Below are positions 28,186 to 36,161 of a DNA stretch of 64,000 bases, piece by piece. The translations under genes and the position numbers were made by a program. The first letter of the stretch is position 1. Each line of letters opens with the position of its first letter. This stretch comes from CAZCQP01 sp964500895 (GTDB taxonomy: Bacteria > Bacillota > Clostridia > Lachnospirales > JAISER01), in NCBI GenBank assembly GCA_964500895.1, contig CAZCQP010000003.1:40816-104815 (forward strand), written 5' to 3'. The notes below the pieces were generated by a model. The model ran no database searches, was not told the origin of the DNA, and saw nothing but the letters and a program-made list of their open reading frames with translations.

Positions 28186-29395
28186 CTTCCGTTTCTTCCT
28201 CCACAGACGGCGTGATAAGCACTTGCCGCCCTATGCTTTCTATAGTAGTTATAATAGATTTTACCAGCATTTTATCATTATTTTCAATAAAATCAAAGTT
28301 TTTTTCAATAATATCCGCAGAAAAATCAAATTCACGAATAATACGCCCGGTGACCATGCGCTGGGCCAGCTCTTTCACTTGCTCTGGTGTGCGGCTTTTC
28401 TCCACCGGTTCAAACTCTGTATAGGTGGTGGTAACCAAAATGACCGGCAGGGGGTAATTCAGCCCAAAGCCCAGCTGCTTGCGGGAAACAGACTGATCAA
28501 AGTTGGTATAGGGGTTGGCATAAAAAGGCCAGTCTAGCCGTTTATCCAGCACCATAAGGCCGTAGTGCTTTTTGGTTTTGCCGGTGTAGCGTTTTTCTGT
28601 ATAGTTGTAGGGAATTTCAAAATTTATTTCATAATACAGCTTGCACAAAACTTCCGCATCGGCATGGACGTATTCTTTCACGGCACCTGTTTCATCATTT
28701 TTAATGACCAATTCACCAGACACCAGCAGGTCGCCTTCGTGTACCACATCATTTTGTTTCACCAAGGGTGTTCCGGCGCTTGTGGCCACGCTCACCACCA
28801 GCCCGTCTTTGGCCGCTACCACATGGCAGGGGGTTTTACGGTCTACCAGCACTTGCTTGGGCAAGGCTTCTTTCAAGCTGACCGTGGCTTTGGTGCCCTT
28901 AATGTGTACATTCACCCAGACAATGTCCGGGAAGTGAACAAGCAGTGCCTGTTCCAGCGCTTTGGTGTCCAACTGATATTTAAAAACCCCCACGGTCATG
29001 TCTTGCTCTTTACAAAAGGCTTTAATATCCCCAGGGTTCAAACGGTCTGTGCCAACCACATCCACCTGCCACACAAAAAGGGACAACCCGTAAATGGTAA
29101 AGACAAAAAAAGCCAGCCCGGCCAGGAGCAGCTTGCGTTTACGGTAGCGATGGGCCAGAAAAGGGTAGCCGGTTTTAGACACAATCTTCATGTGGCATTT
29201 TGTTTTTTTTGCACAGCTTTTTAAATGTTTAAATGCTTTGGCAGACACCTTCATGTAGACGGCATCTTGGGTGTATGCAACGTCCCAGATGTATACGTCT
29301 TGGTGTACTGCCAAATTAATAAACCGCTCCACTGAAAAGCCTGTTACTTTTATCATAACATATCCACGCAAGTATTGCCATAGCCAAATGAGCAT
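28160..29395 (-). CDS. yqfD: Sporulation protein YqfD
   Basis: This 411-aa membrane protein belongs to the YqfD family, expressed in the mother cell and required for sporulation in Bacillus. An N-terminal cytosolic part (YVMIKVTGFSVERFINLAVHQDVYIWDV) is followed by one membrane helix at about 90-110 (LLLAGLAFFVFTIYGLSLFVW) and a large extracytoplasmic region containing VSVATSAGTPLVKQNDVVHEGDLLVSG. It overlaps phoH by 26 nt and follows yqfC. Confidence 0.92.
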   Translation of the reverse strand: MLIWLWQYLRGYVMIKVTGFSVERFINLAVHQDVYIWDVAYTQDAVYMKVSAKAFKHLKSCAKKTKCHMKIVSKTGYPFLAHRYRKRKLLLAGLAFFVFTIYGLSLFVWQVDVVGTDRLNPGDIKAFCKEQDMTVGVFKYQLDTKALEQALLVHFPDIVWVNVHIKGTKATVSLKEALPKQVLVDRKTPCHVVAAKDGLVVSVATSAGTPLVKQNDVVHEGDLLVSGELVIKNDETGAVKEYVHADAEVLCKLYYEINFEIPYNYTEKRYTGKTKKHYGLMVLDKRLDWPFYANPYTNFDQSVSRKQLGFGLNYPLPVILVTTTYTEFEPVEKSRTPEQVKELAQRMVTGRIIREFDFSADIIEKNFDFIENNDKMLVKSIITTIESIGRQVLITPSVEEETEDDPGESAS

Positions 29396-29410
29396 ATAAC
29401 CACCGATTTT

Positions 29411-29716
29411 CTAAAGAATGTATTCCAGTTTGGTCACCAAGCCTGTAACGGTAATGGCTTCTGCCGTAATGTGTTTTAAGATTAGTTTTTTGCCTTCAAT
29501 TTTAAAAATGCCGCAACTGGTGTTGATGCGGATGCTTTCCTGGGTGTATTCAATCAGGTTTTTGTAGTTTTCAATTTTAATCTCTTCGTTGCCAACAATG
29601 GAGATGAGGGGCAGATTGGCCACGATTTCCTTTGGAAGCTCTAACAGGCTGATGAATTTGTCTCTAAGGTTAATTTTTGGCTTATCTGGCTTGCCCATGG
29701 CCATGGTCACAATCAT
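29411..29716 (-). CDS. yqfC: Sporulation protein YqfC
   Basis: This protein of about 100 aa is YqfC, a small conserved sporulation protein paired with YqfD. The body LRDKFISLLELPKEIVANLPLISIVGNEEIKIENY is characteristic. GGGAGGG lies right in front of the ATG at 29716, and a GTG two codons later (29710) is better spaced, so the exact start is uncertain. It heads the minus-strand block that runs to recO. A hairpin array lies upstream. Confidence 0.9.
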   Translation of the reverse strand: MIVTMAMGKPDKPKINLRDKFISLLELPKEIVANLPLISIVGNEEIKIENYKNLIEYTQESIRINTSCGIFKIEGKKLILKHITAEAITVTGLVTKLEYIL

Positions 29717-29802
29717 CCCTCCCGGCAGTCACAGCAGTGCGATTAACAATATATCTTATTCATGGAAATGGCGTGATATTCGTGTTTTTGGGCACAGCAA
29801 AA

Positions 29803-30026
29803 AAGCCCGTGTTATAACGGGCTTAGGTTATTGACAAAAGACCTTGGGAAACTTTTTCGAGAAAAAGTTTCCCAAACCTTTCAAAAAGCTTTTGCCTAAA
29901 ATGCCGCTAAGCGGCATTTTCATGAAGTTTTTGCACCGCTTTTTTCAAAAAGCGGTTAGGGTTCGGGGCAAAGCCCCGAGGTTTTTGCCAGTTGTCGACA
30001 GCCTGAAGCCCGTGTATAGCGGGCTT
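29803..30026. repeat. Array of six hairpins between radC and yqfC
   Basis: Six consecutive inverted repeats fill 224 bp: AAGCCCG/CGGGCTT (29803-29824), TTGGGAAACTTTTTC with its complement (29844-29875), AAAATGCCGCT/AGCGGCATTTT (29898-29920), ACCGCTTTTT/AAAAAGCGGT (29935-29956), CGGGGC/GCCCCG (29964-29978), and a second AAGCCCG/CGGGCTT (30006-30026). The outer two hairpins and adjoining TTGACAA or TCGACAA motifs are inverted copies of each other, so the whole unit has the structure of a small mobile repeat. The radC stop codon lies inside the last stem. Confidence 0.75.
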
Positions 30027-30720
30027 AATACCACAAGGGCAATGTTTTATGTTCGGAAAAGCTGTAATACTGGTCCCCGGCGACAATGATGTGGTCTACC
30101 ACTTCAATGCCTACTGGGGTTAATAGATCTATAATTTTTTTGGTGGCGGTAATGTCGTTGCGGGAAGGAGAGAGCATTCCGCCGGGGTGATTGTGGGCCA
30201 ACACCACCCCAGTGGCTTTATATTTTAGAAGTGTTTCCATAAGGTTTCGGGGGTATAGAGGGGCGTCTGTTTGGGTGCCCTCCGAAAGTTTTTCGGCATA
30301 AATCACTTTCCGGTGCAGGTTCAGGCAGATGGCATAAAAGCATTCACGGTTTAAACCTAAAAGCAAAGACACCGCATAAAGCCCGGCTTTTCTAGAGGTA
30401 TCCAGCACCTGGGCTTTGTTGTCGAACTTGCTGGCGGTATAGCGCCGAACCAGCCCCGGCACCATGGTCATGAGCACCGCAATATTTTTGCTCACCTTAC
30501 AGCGGTTCATCACATCTTGTGGGTCGGCATCAAACAGGTTATAGAGTGTACCGTATTCATTCAGCAGCTTATGGGCTAGTGCATTTGTGTCTTGCCTGGG
30601 TATGCAGTAGAAAAGTAAAAGTTCCAACACCTGGTGGTCTTCAAAGCTGTCTAGTCCGTCATGCATAAACCTTGTTCTCAGCCGCTCACGATGCCCGGTG
30701 TGTATTCCTTTTTCCTCCAT
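30025..30720 (-). CDS. radC: RadC-family JAB-domain protein
   Basis: This 231-aa protein of the RadC/DUF2466 family has an N-terminal HhH-like segment (GHRERLRTRFMHDGLDSFEDHQVLELLL). Its C-terminal JAB1/MPN metalloprotease-like core has the zinc motif VLAHNHPGGMLSPSRND and upstream Glu in KLSEGTQTD. The family's function is unsettled despite the old DNA-repair name. The stop codon overlaps the hairpin array. It follows the DUF402 gene by 8 nt, and the two are likely cotranscribed. Confidence 0.92.
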   Translation of the reverse strand: MEEKGIHTGHRERLRTRFMHDGLDSFEDHQVLELLLFYCIPRQDTNALAHKLLNEYGTLYNLFDADPQDVMNRCKVSKNIAVLMTMVPGLVRRYTASKFDNKAQVLDTSRKAGLYAVSLLLGLNRECFYAICLNLHRKVIYAEKLSEGTQTDAPLYPRNLMETLLKYKATGVVLAHNHPGGMLSPSRNDITATKKIIDLLTPVGIEVVDHIIVAGDQYYSFSEHKTLPLWY

Positions 30721-30728
30721 AACATCTC

Positions 30729-31205
30729 CTAATCATTTGTTTCCAAATACTGGGTAAGGGTGTGGAACTGCCCATCGTAGATGATTTGCAAAAGGGCGTC
30801 GGTACGCAGCAGTGCTTCATGCATCATGGCACTGGTGATAAGCCCTTTTGCCGCTGCTTCCGGCAACTCGGCTAAATCCATGACCTTCACAAAGCCGTTT
30901 TCGTAGACCACCACATCCACCAGTAAATCGTTAAACACCCATTCGTTTTTTTTAGGGTTAAATAAAGACTGTATAATGTCGCAGTAATAATAAAGCAGCT
31001 GGCCGTTTTCGGTCATAAACCGGCTTACTTTAAAGCCCTCTTTTAAAAAGTAACAAGAGCAACCATATGCAAAATCTTTCCGCAATTTCAGCGTTTCCCA
31101 ATGTGTCACAATACGGTTGTCATCGTAAGCAACAATGCAGTCGTTCTTTAAGCAGACCAGTTCATCAGGGATGAACCTTCGGCGGTACAGGGTGGGGTGT
31201 GCCAT
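30729..31205 (-). CDS. DUF402 protein
   Basis: This 158-aa protein is of the DUF402 type: TLYRRRFIPDELVCLKNDCIVAYDD at the start, then YGCSCYFLKEGFKVSRFM and a core YYYCDIIQSLFNPKKNEWVFNDLLVDVVVYENG. The last part carries acidic metal-binding-like residues (DLLVDVVV, VMDLAELPEA). Related proteins include nucleoside-diphosphate hydrolases, but the activity here is not certain. ATG 31205 has GGGAGG upstream. A longer in-frame version to 31271 overlaps the amidase gene and is not favoured. Confidence 0.82.
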   Translation of the reverse strand: MAHPTLYRRRFIPDELVCLKNDCIVAYDDNRIVTHWETLKLRKDFAYGCSCYFLKEGFKVSRFMTENGQLLYYYCDIIQSLFNPKKNEWVFNDLLVDVVVYENGFVKVMDLAELPEAAAKGLITSAMMHEALLRTDALLQIIYDGQFHTLTQYLETND

Positions 31206-31227
31206 GTGAAACCTCCCGTTATCATTT

Positions 31228-33459
31228 TTAGCTTGGATGATACGTCTGGAAAATGGTGTTAATGCCTTCACTAATGCCTTGAGCCGCTTGTTGTCTGTAG
31301 CTGTCTGTGGCCATACGTGCCGCTTCCTCTGGGTTGGATAAAAAGCCCAGCTCTATTAAGGCAGAAGGTATTTTTGTAAATTTAATGACATAAAACCCGC
31401 TTTCCATGGCTTTGCGGTCGGTGCTTTGCAAGTGTTTCAGCATACTCCTTTGCAGGGTGCTGGCCACTTCTTTTGAAGAAATGCCAATGGTGCCGTCGTT
31501 TGAATGGGTGAAATAATAAGTTTCTGTGCCGTTGGCTTTTGGGTTTTTGTCGGCGGCGTTGCAATGGATGGATACAAACAAATCTCCCAACGGGTTGGCA
31601 AAAGCCACTCTGTCTTCCAGGGTTATGTACACATCTGATGTTCTTGTCATGTATACCTTTGTTTTGCCATCTTGTTCCAAAAGCTGGGCGGCTCTTTTAG
31701 CCACGTCAAAGTTCACATCTTTTTCCACAAGACCATTACCGGAAGTTCCTGGGTCTTTACCCCCGTGGCCAGGGTCTAAAATGACCACCCGTTCATACTT
31801 ATCTTTTGGAGCCACCGCAGTGATGGTGATGGTTTGCCCTTTGTCCTCCACATTGTAAGCAAACACGGCTTTTTCCCGTAGCACCAGTTCTGTTTTGCCT
31901 TGGGCATTTTTCTGAATCAGTACAGATTGCATGGAAGCATCATTCAGCACGTATTCCCCGTAGCCCAGCAGGTTGGTGTAGTCCCCCGGAAGTACGAGGG
32001 TATAGGTCAGGTCGTTGTATCGGTCTATGGCTTGCCAGCCCTGGCTGTTTAAAGCACCAGCACCACTTTTTTGAATGGTTAATGTTTTAGTTTTGCCGTC
32101 GTAACGGATGTTGCGGTAGGTGGGTTCCTTCAATCTTATAGTGACCACATTGCCACTAACAATCTTTTCAAACATGGCAGAACCTTTTAAGTCCAGCACC
32201 ACCTGGGCTGTACCATTGCTGAGCTGATTGGTGCGAATGGCTGTGGTAAAACGCCCGAACTGGCCTTGATTAAAGGCTTGTCCTAAGTCTGTATTCGGAA
32301 CGTCAATCACCACCCGGTCTGGGTCTATCAACGGATAAACGTTGGCGGTTGGGGGTTCGTTAAAGGTTAGGGTTACCACATCTTCAGCACCTTGGGTGGT
32401 GAAAACCACATTGGTCAGTTTGTTCCGTGCAAACTTAACCAGAAGCTGGGTGCGGTCGGCAGACAGAGACACTTCAAATTCGGCACCATCTGCTAAATCG
32501 AACACCACCCGGGTCACTTTTTCAGGCTCTGTCTGGTTTTGGGCAGTACGAATACGCTTGACCCCACTGTGTTCCACAACATATTCCGTTTGGTCCAGCT
32601 GCATGTGTGCTTTATGAATGTCCAGTACAAGCCGGTTGTCTGGCAAAAGGCTTTTTTCAACCCGGCTAATAGCGCTGGACGCTTGAATGACAAAGTTATT
32701 TTGGTTGTTGCCGGGAAGCACAATTTTTGTAATGCGGGTTTCGGGTGCATCTATGGCAGAAATGGCACCGGTTGATTTATCTTTTGCCGCAGCACCCACA
32801 GCGGGGGAAGGCGTTGGCATTGGTGTGACTGTTGGTGCAGGTGTGGCCACAGGTATTTGAGGCATGGGCGTAGGCACCGGCATAGGGGTGGGGGAGGGCG
32901 GAACCCCTGGGGTAGGCATCACCGGTAAATCGGGCACAGGAATATAAGGCGGCGGGGTGGTAGGCACATCATCCATGGTTGGGGGAGTGTCTGCCCATTG
33001 GCTAATGCTGGCCACCCGTGCTGTAGGGTTCCAGTCTACCGTAAAGCCAAAGCATTCAGAAACAAAGCGCAGGGGTATCATGGTTTTGTTGTTAATGATT
33101 TTAGGCGGAACGGCCATGGGCATAAAAGTCCCGTCCACATTAGCAAACTTGTTGTCCACTTGCATCACCAGCAGACGTTTGCTGTAGCCCACGTATATTT
33201 CTCTAGTGTCTGGCTTCCAGTCTACCACAGCGCCCAGCTTTTCAAACACCTCCCGGGCAGGTACCAATGTATACCCGTCATAAATGACAGGTTCCATGGG
33301 TAAATCGGTTAAAGTTTCACCGTTAATTTCCAGGCGTATACCCGATAGGTTGACGTTATTGGCTGGCGCTTGTGCTTGCGCATATGTAAATTGTACGGAT
33401 TGAATGGATAGAGCAGCGGAGAGCGCCAACGGAAGTAGACGCTTTAAAACATGGTTCAT
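31228..33459 (-). CDS. N-acetylmuramoyl-L-alanine amidase with AMIN and copper-amine-oxidase-N domains
   Basis: This secreted cell-wall hydrolase is 743 aa. A signal peptide (about 1-27) is followed by a copper-amine-oxidase-N-like domain (about 35-150: MEPVIYDGYTLVPAREVFEKLGAVVDW). A Pro/Thr-rich linker follows (about 155-225), then AMIN-type beta domains (about 235-510). The C-terminal Amidase_3 domain has zinc motif VILDPGHGGKDPGTSG, Glu in LVEKDVNFDVAKR, SIHCNAAD and the end motif ALIELGFLSNPEEA. It cleaves the bond between MurNAc and L-Ala. In spore formers such enzymes act in peptidoglycan remodelling. It is divergent from the next gene. Confidence 0.92.
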   Translation of the reverse strand: MNHVLKRLLPLALSAALSIQSVQFTYAQAQAPANNVNLSGIRLEINGETLTDLPMEPVIYDGYTLVPAREVFEKLGAVVDWKPDTREIYVGYSKRLLVMQVDNKFANVDGTFMPMAVPPKIINNKTMIPLRFVSECFGFTVDWNPTARVASISQWADTPPTMDDVPTTPPPYIPVPDLPVMPTPGVPPSPTPMPVPTPMPQIPVATPAPTVTPMPTPSPAVGAAAKDKSTGAISAIDAPETRITKIVLPGNNQNNFVIQASSAISRVEKSLLPDNRLVLDIHKAHMQLDQTEYVVEHSGVKRIRTAQNQTEPEKVTRVVFDLADGAEFEVSLSADRTQLLVKFARNKLTNVVFTTQGAEDVVTLTFNEPPTANVYPLIDPDRVVIDVPNTDLGQAFNQGQFGRFTTAIRTNQLSNGTAQVVLDLKGSAMFEKIVSGNVVTIRLKEPTYRNIRYDGKTKTLTIQKSGAGALNSQGWQAIDRYNDLTYTLVLPGDYTNLLGYGEYVLNDASMQSVLIQKNAQGKTELVLREKAVFAYNVEDKGQTITITAVAPKDKYERVVILDPGHGGKDPGTSGNGLVEKDVNFDVAKRAAQLLEQDGKTKVYMTRTSDVYITLEDRVAFANPLGDLFVSIHCNAADKNPKANGTETYYFTHSNDGTIGISSKEVASTLQRSMLKHLQSTDRKAMESGFYVIKFTKIPSALIELGFLSNPEEAARMATDSYRQQAAQGISEGINTIFQTYHPS

Positions 33460-33684
33460 ACAGTACCTCCAGAATAGTTTGTACCATTATATCAAAATAA
33501 GGGGCACATGTGTTGTTTTTGTCTGTATGTGAAATGAAATTGTAAAGATTGTCTTGCGGCACGAAGTGGGCATAAACAGCAAAATTGGTTCATATGGTGG
33601 GTAATAAGGTCTATTTAAAAGGAAAGCACTGACAGAAGACCAAGCCATCAACCAGGGTTTTCCAATGTTAAAGGAGTGGGTTTT

Positions 33685-35211
33685 GTGAGAGACTGTGCAG
33701 TGGTGCGTATGCCCCAGCAAGATGGTTTATGGTGTTTTTATAACACAGGCGAAGGCCGAATTGTTTATAAAACCTTTGGGAAGGGAAAATGGGGCCAGGA
33801 GCAGCCTTTGCTTTCAGGGGTGCGCAGCCCTTTTACTGTGAGTATGGATAAACAGGGCAAAGTGTATTTGTTTTGCCAGGATATTGACGGGCATATGTTG
33901 TTGTGTTCCAATACCAACAACAGCTGGGAAAGCAAAGTGGTGCTGGAAAATGTGCATCCCCACCATACATATACCGTATGTTTGCACCCCATGATTGCAG
34001 ATGAAGGCATTTCCCTTATTTATAACATGCCCAATCCAGAGGAGCGCAGCCAATACCTGGTGCACCAGTCTTTGCAGGAAAATGGCCGGTGGTCCATCGC
34101 ATCCCGCATAGACCGGTTTGTGCCCCAAAGAGAGCAGCTTTACACATTGCAGCATGTAACCAGAGAACATGCGTTGTTGTTTTACCAGACACAAACACCG
34201 GAAAACAACGTGGGTTACCGGGAAATGACCCCCCGTGTCTTGGGTAATTTCAACGGCATTCATTCCACAGCATATCCCATTGGTGACACCTCATTTTTAA
34301 CCACCAGAGACGCCGTGCACAGTCTGATTGTGGTTAAAAGCATATTTGGAAGCCAGTTGATATACAAGAAGAAAGAAACAGATGCTTTCAGTTCCCCAAA
34401 TGTTTTGTGGGAAGCCCAAAACATTAGCCACGTGTTGCTATTTATTGTTCAAAACCGGTTGTATGCCACTTTCATGAGCAATAAACAACTGTTTATGTGT
34501 GTGTCCAAAGACAAAGGGGCTACATTTTCAAGGCCCATCCGCTACCAAAATAAGTTTTGTTTGAACCCGGTGAAAGCGGCTTATCTGTCTTATGAACCCC
34601 AGCATGAAAGCCAATTTTATTGCCATGAGGTATATGTAGACGCCAACAGCTTGTGGGACGTACAGCTTCTACCGGATATGTACGAGGACTTTTACCCCCT
34701 TGCAGAATACAAACCAGAGCCGCAACAAGAACCACAACCGATGCCTGTTAAAAAAATGGTGGCGGCACCGGAACCGGTTGAACCACCGGTCAATAAGCCA
34801 GCGTCACCACGCAATAAAATTGTGTTTGATGAACACGAAATGTTCGATGAAAAGAAATTTATGATGGAAAACCGTTTGTCCATTTTGGAAAGGCAGAATC
34901 AAGAAAAGGAGTATCAAATTAATATACTCACCAAGACCGTTAAAGAAAAGCAAGCGTTGCTTCGGCAGATGGAAGAAGATTTTGCAGACCTGCAAAAACG
35001 GTTTCAAGCACTGAAAGAAGCTGTAAACAAACCACCAAAGCCTTTAAAAAGCAACCCGGAAGTGTTTATTGTGAAGGCCGCTGAAGCGCAAGAAGTGCCT
35101 GACACGGAGGCATCTGCGGAAGAAGAAAAAAACGTGCCCGGTGAAGCTGATTTAACGGAGGAGAATGCGCAGCCTGTAGAGGAAGATTTGTCGCCAGAGG
35201 GCGAGGCGTAA
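33685..35211 (+). CDS. Predicted beta-propeller protein with C-terminal coiled coil, family unknown
   Basis: The protein is 508 aa and I do not recognise its family. Residues 1-320 are built of short beta repeats with sialidase/BNR-like spacing (DGLWCFYNTGEGRIVYKTFG, GKVYLFCQDIDGHMLLCSN, VSKDKGATFSRPIRY), suggesting a beta-propeller. A Pro/Glu linker (about 340-375) leads to a coiled coil (about 390-445: LSILERQNQEKEYQINILTK) and an acidic tail. There is no signal peptide. GTG 33685 is chosen because AAAGGAG ends 9 nt upstream; GTG 33676 touches the site. A MITE follows the stop codon by 3 nt. Confidence 0.7.
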   Translation: MRDCAVVRMPQQDGLWCFYNTGEGRIVYKTFGKGKWGQEQPLLSGVRSPFTVSMDKQGKVYLFCQDIDGHMLLCSNTNNSWESKVVLENVHPHHTYTVCLHPMIADEGISLIYNMPNPEERSQYLVHQSLQENGRWSIASRIDRFVPQREQLYTLQHVTREHALLFYQTQTPENNVGYREMTPRVLGNFNGIHSTAYPIGDTSFLTTRDAVHSLIVVKSIFGSQLIYKKKETDAFSSPNVLWEAQNISHVLLFIVQNRLYATFMSNKQLFMCVSKDKGATFSRPIRYQNKFCLNPVKAAYLSYEPQHESQFYCHEVYVDANSLWDVQLLPDMYEDFYPLAEYKPEPQQEPQPMPVKKMVAAPEPVEPPVNKPASPRNKIVFDEHEMFDEKKFMMENRLSILERQNQEKEYQINILTKTVKEKQALLRQMEEDFADLQKRFQALKEAVNKPPKPLKSNPEVFIVKAAEAQEVPDTEASAEEEKNVPGEADLTEENAQPVEEDLSPEGEA

Positions 35212-35214
35212 AGT

Positions 35215-35442
35215 TTAGAATCTGTATTTATAATAAGGAATGCTGGATTTTCGAGCGAATTTTTTGCCAGCTCAGCACGTTTGCTACACAAACGCCGCAC
35301 CTTTGGTGCGTCCGGCCTTCTTGCCGGTGCATCAAGGCAAATTTTCGCAGGAATACCCTTGAGGTATTTCAAGAAAATTTAACGCAGTATGGCATAAAAC
35401 CCGCCGAAAAGGCGGCGTTTCGTTTATGAATACAGGTTCTTA
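35215..35442. mobile_element. MITE-like element, copy 2 (about 228 bp)
   Basis: The segment has inverted ends (TTAGAATCTGTATTTATAA on the left, complement of TAAGAACCTGTATTCATAA on the right; about three mismatches) and no gene. Inside are several small palindromes (GCACCTTTGGTGC, CCGGCCTTCTTGCCGG, CCGCCGAAAAGGCGG). Its ends match copy 3 at 35627-35798 and are similar to copy 1 at 15662-15830. It begins 3 nt after the stop codon of the beta-propeller gene. Confidence 0.7.
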
Positions 35443-35444
35443 GC

Positions 35445-35489
35445 AAAAGGCCTTGGGAAATATGCTGCTGCATTTTCCCAAGGCTTTTT
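35445..35489. terminator. Terminator downstream of spoVM
   Basis: An imperfect 16-bp stem (AAAAGGCCTTGGGAAA with TTTCCCAAGGCTTTTT) is flanked by T-runs in both orientations. It would end the spoVM transcript on the minus strand and stop read-through from the plus strand. Confidence 0.7.
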
Positions 35490-35504
35490 GTTTTGTTTAA
35501 CATT

Positions 35505-35579
35505 CTAGCTGGACATGCCTAATATTTTCTTCAAGATAGCGCCCAAAAATTTGGGTAGCTTAATAACGGTGAATTTCAA
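35505..35579 (-). CDS. spoVM: Stage V sporulation protein SpoVM
   Basis: A 24-codon gene encodes KFTVIKLPKFLGAILKKIL after the initiator, ending GMSS. It matches SpoVM (Bacillus KFYTIKLPKFLG..., 26 aa), an amphipathic peptide that recognises the curved forespore membrane and anchors SpoIVA to start coat assembly. The conserved IKLPKFLG core with Pro9 is intact. The start is TTG 35579 with GGGGGTG on the minus strand 6 nt before it. An in-frame ATG at 35594 would add five residues and lacks a ribosome binding site. A MITE lies only 47 bp upstream, so the promoter region is unusually short. Confidence 0.88.
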   Translation of the reverse strand: MKFTVIKLPKFLGAILKKILGMSS

Positions 35580-35626
35580 CCCCTGCACCCCCATGACTAC
35601 AGTTTACAAAAATGCCGGTTAAGACT

Positions 35627-35798
35627 GTTAGAAGCTGTATTCAATAATGGGTTGCCCGAATTTGAAACAGCGATTTTTCGCCATTTGAGGCGTGGCGGCG
35701 CAGGCATAATAGAAAAATTATGGCAAGCCGCCACAACAAAGAAGGGCGGAATAATCGCTTCAAAGGCGGGCGACAGCTTATTGAATACAGATTCTTAC
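35627..35798. mobile_element. MITE-like element, copy 3 (172 bp)
   Basis: Inverted ends are 21 bp with two mismatches: left core AGAAGCTGTATTCAATAA (35630-35647) and right TTATTGAATACAGATTCT (35778-35795). The interior is shared with copy 1 at 15662-15830 in the opposite orientation. It sits between spoVM and a small membrane-protein gene, both reading leftward, and its right end supplies that gene's stop codon. Confidence 0.82.
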
Positions 35799-35935
35799 AT
35801 AAATAACAACCAGAACCCACAAATAAGCAGAATGGCCGCTATTAGCGCTCCTGCACTGCTTAATAATAGACCCAGAAACATGCCAAGCCCAAATAAAAAA
35901 GCACACAGACCGCATATTCTGCGCCGAAAGCACAT
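35795..35935 (-). CDS. 46-aa membrane protein of a clostridial small-protein type
   Basis: This short frame encodes MCFRRRICGLCAFLFGLG followed by two adjoining hydrophobic helices, ending CGFWLLFM. The Cys/Arg-rich start plus hydrophobic hairpin resembles small membrane proteins of sporulating clostridia. I do not assign a function. ATG 35935 has AAAGGTGGG 7 nt upstream. The TAA (35795-35797) lies in the right end of the MITE, so the original C-terminus may have been replaced by the insertion. Confidence 0.6.
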   Translation of the reverse strand: MCFRRRICGLCAFLFGLGMFLGLLLSSAGALIAAILLICGFWLLFM

Positions 35936-36096
35936 AGGGCATCCCACCTTTCCCGGTTGTTGCGTTGCCATTTTAAGAATTTTATAGTATGTATGTTATT
36001 CGGCATTTTTATATCATACGCCCAGGAGAAGAAAACGTGCACGTCCTTTTCCATGGAGACGGTTAAAGAGAAATATGTGAAATATGCGGTTTTCTT

Positions 36097-36125
36097 TCAT
36101 AGAAACCCATTTGTCTTCATATACA
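36097..36125 (+). promoter_or_regulatory. Possible sigma-E-type promoter of spoIIID
   Basis: TCATAGA (36097-36103) and CATATACA (36118-36125) are separated by 14 nt and lie 36 nt before the spoIIID start. They resemble sigma-E elements (a -35 with CATA and a -10 near CATACAAT). spoIIID is sigma-E-dependent in Bacillus. The match is imperfect. Confidence 0.4.
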
Positions 36126-36161
36126 TTGTAAAAATGAAATGTGTTAAGGAGGGGCAATTTC

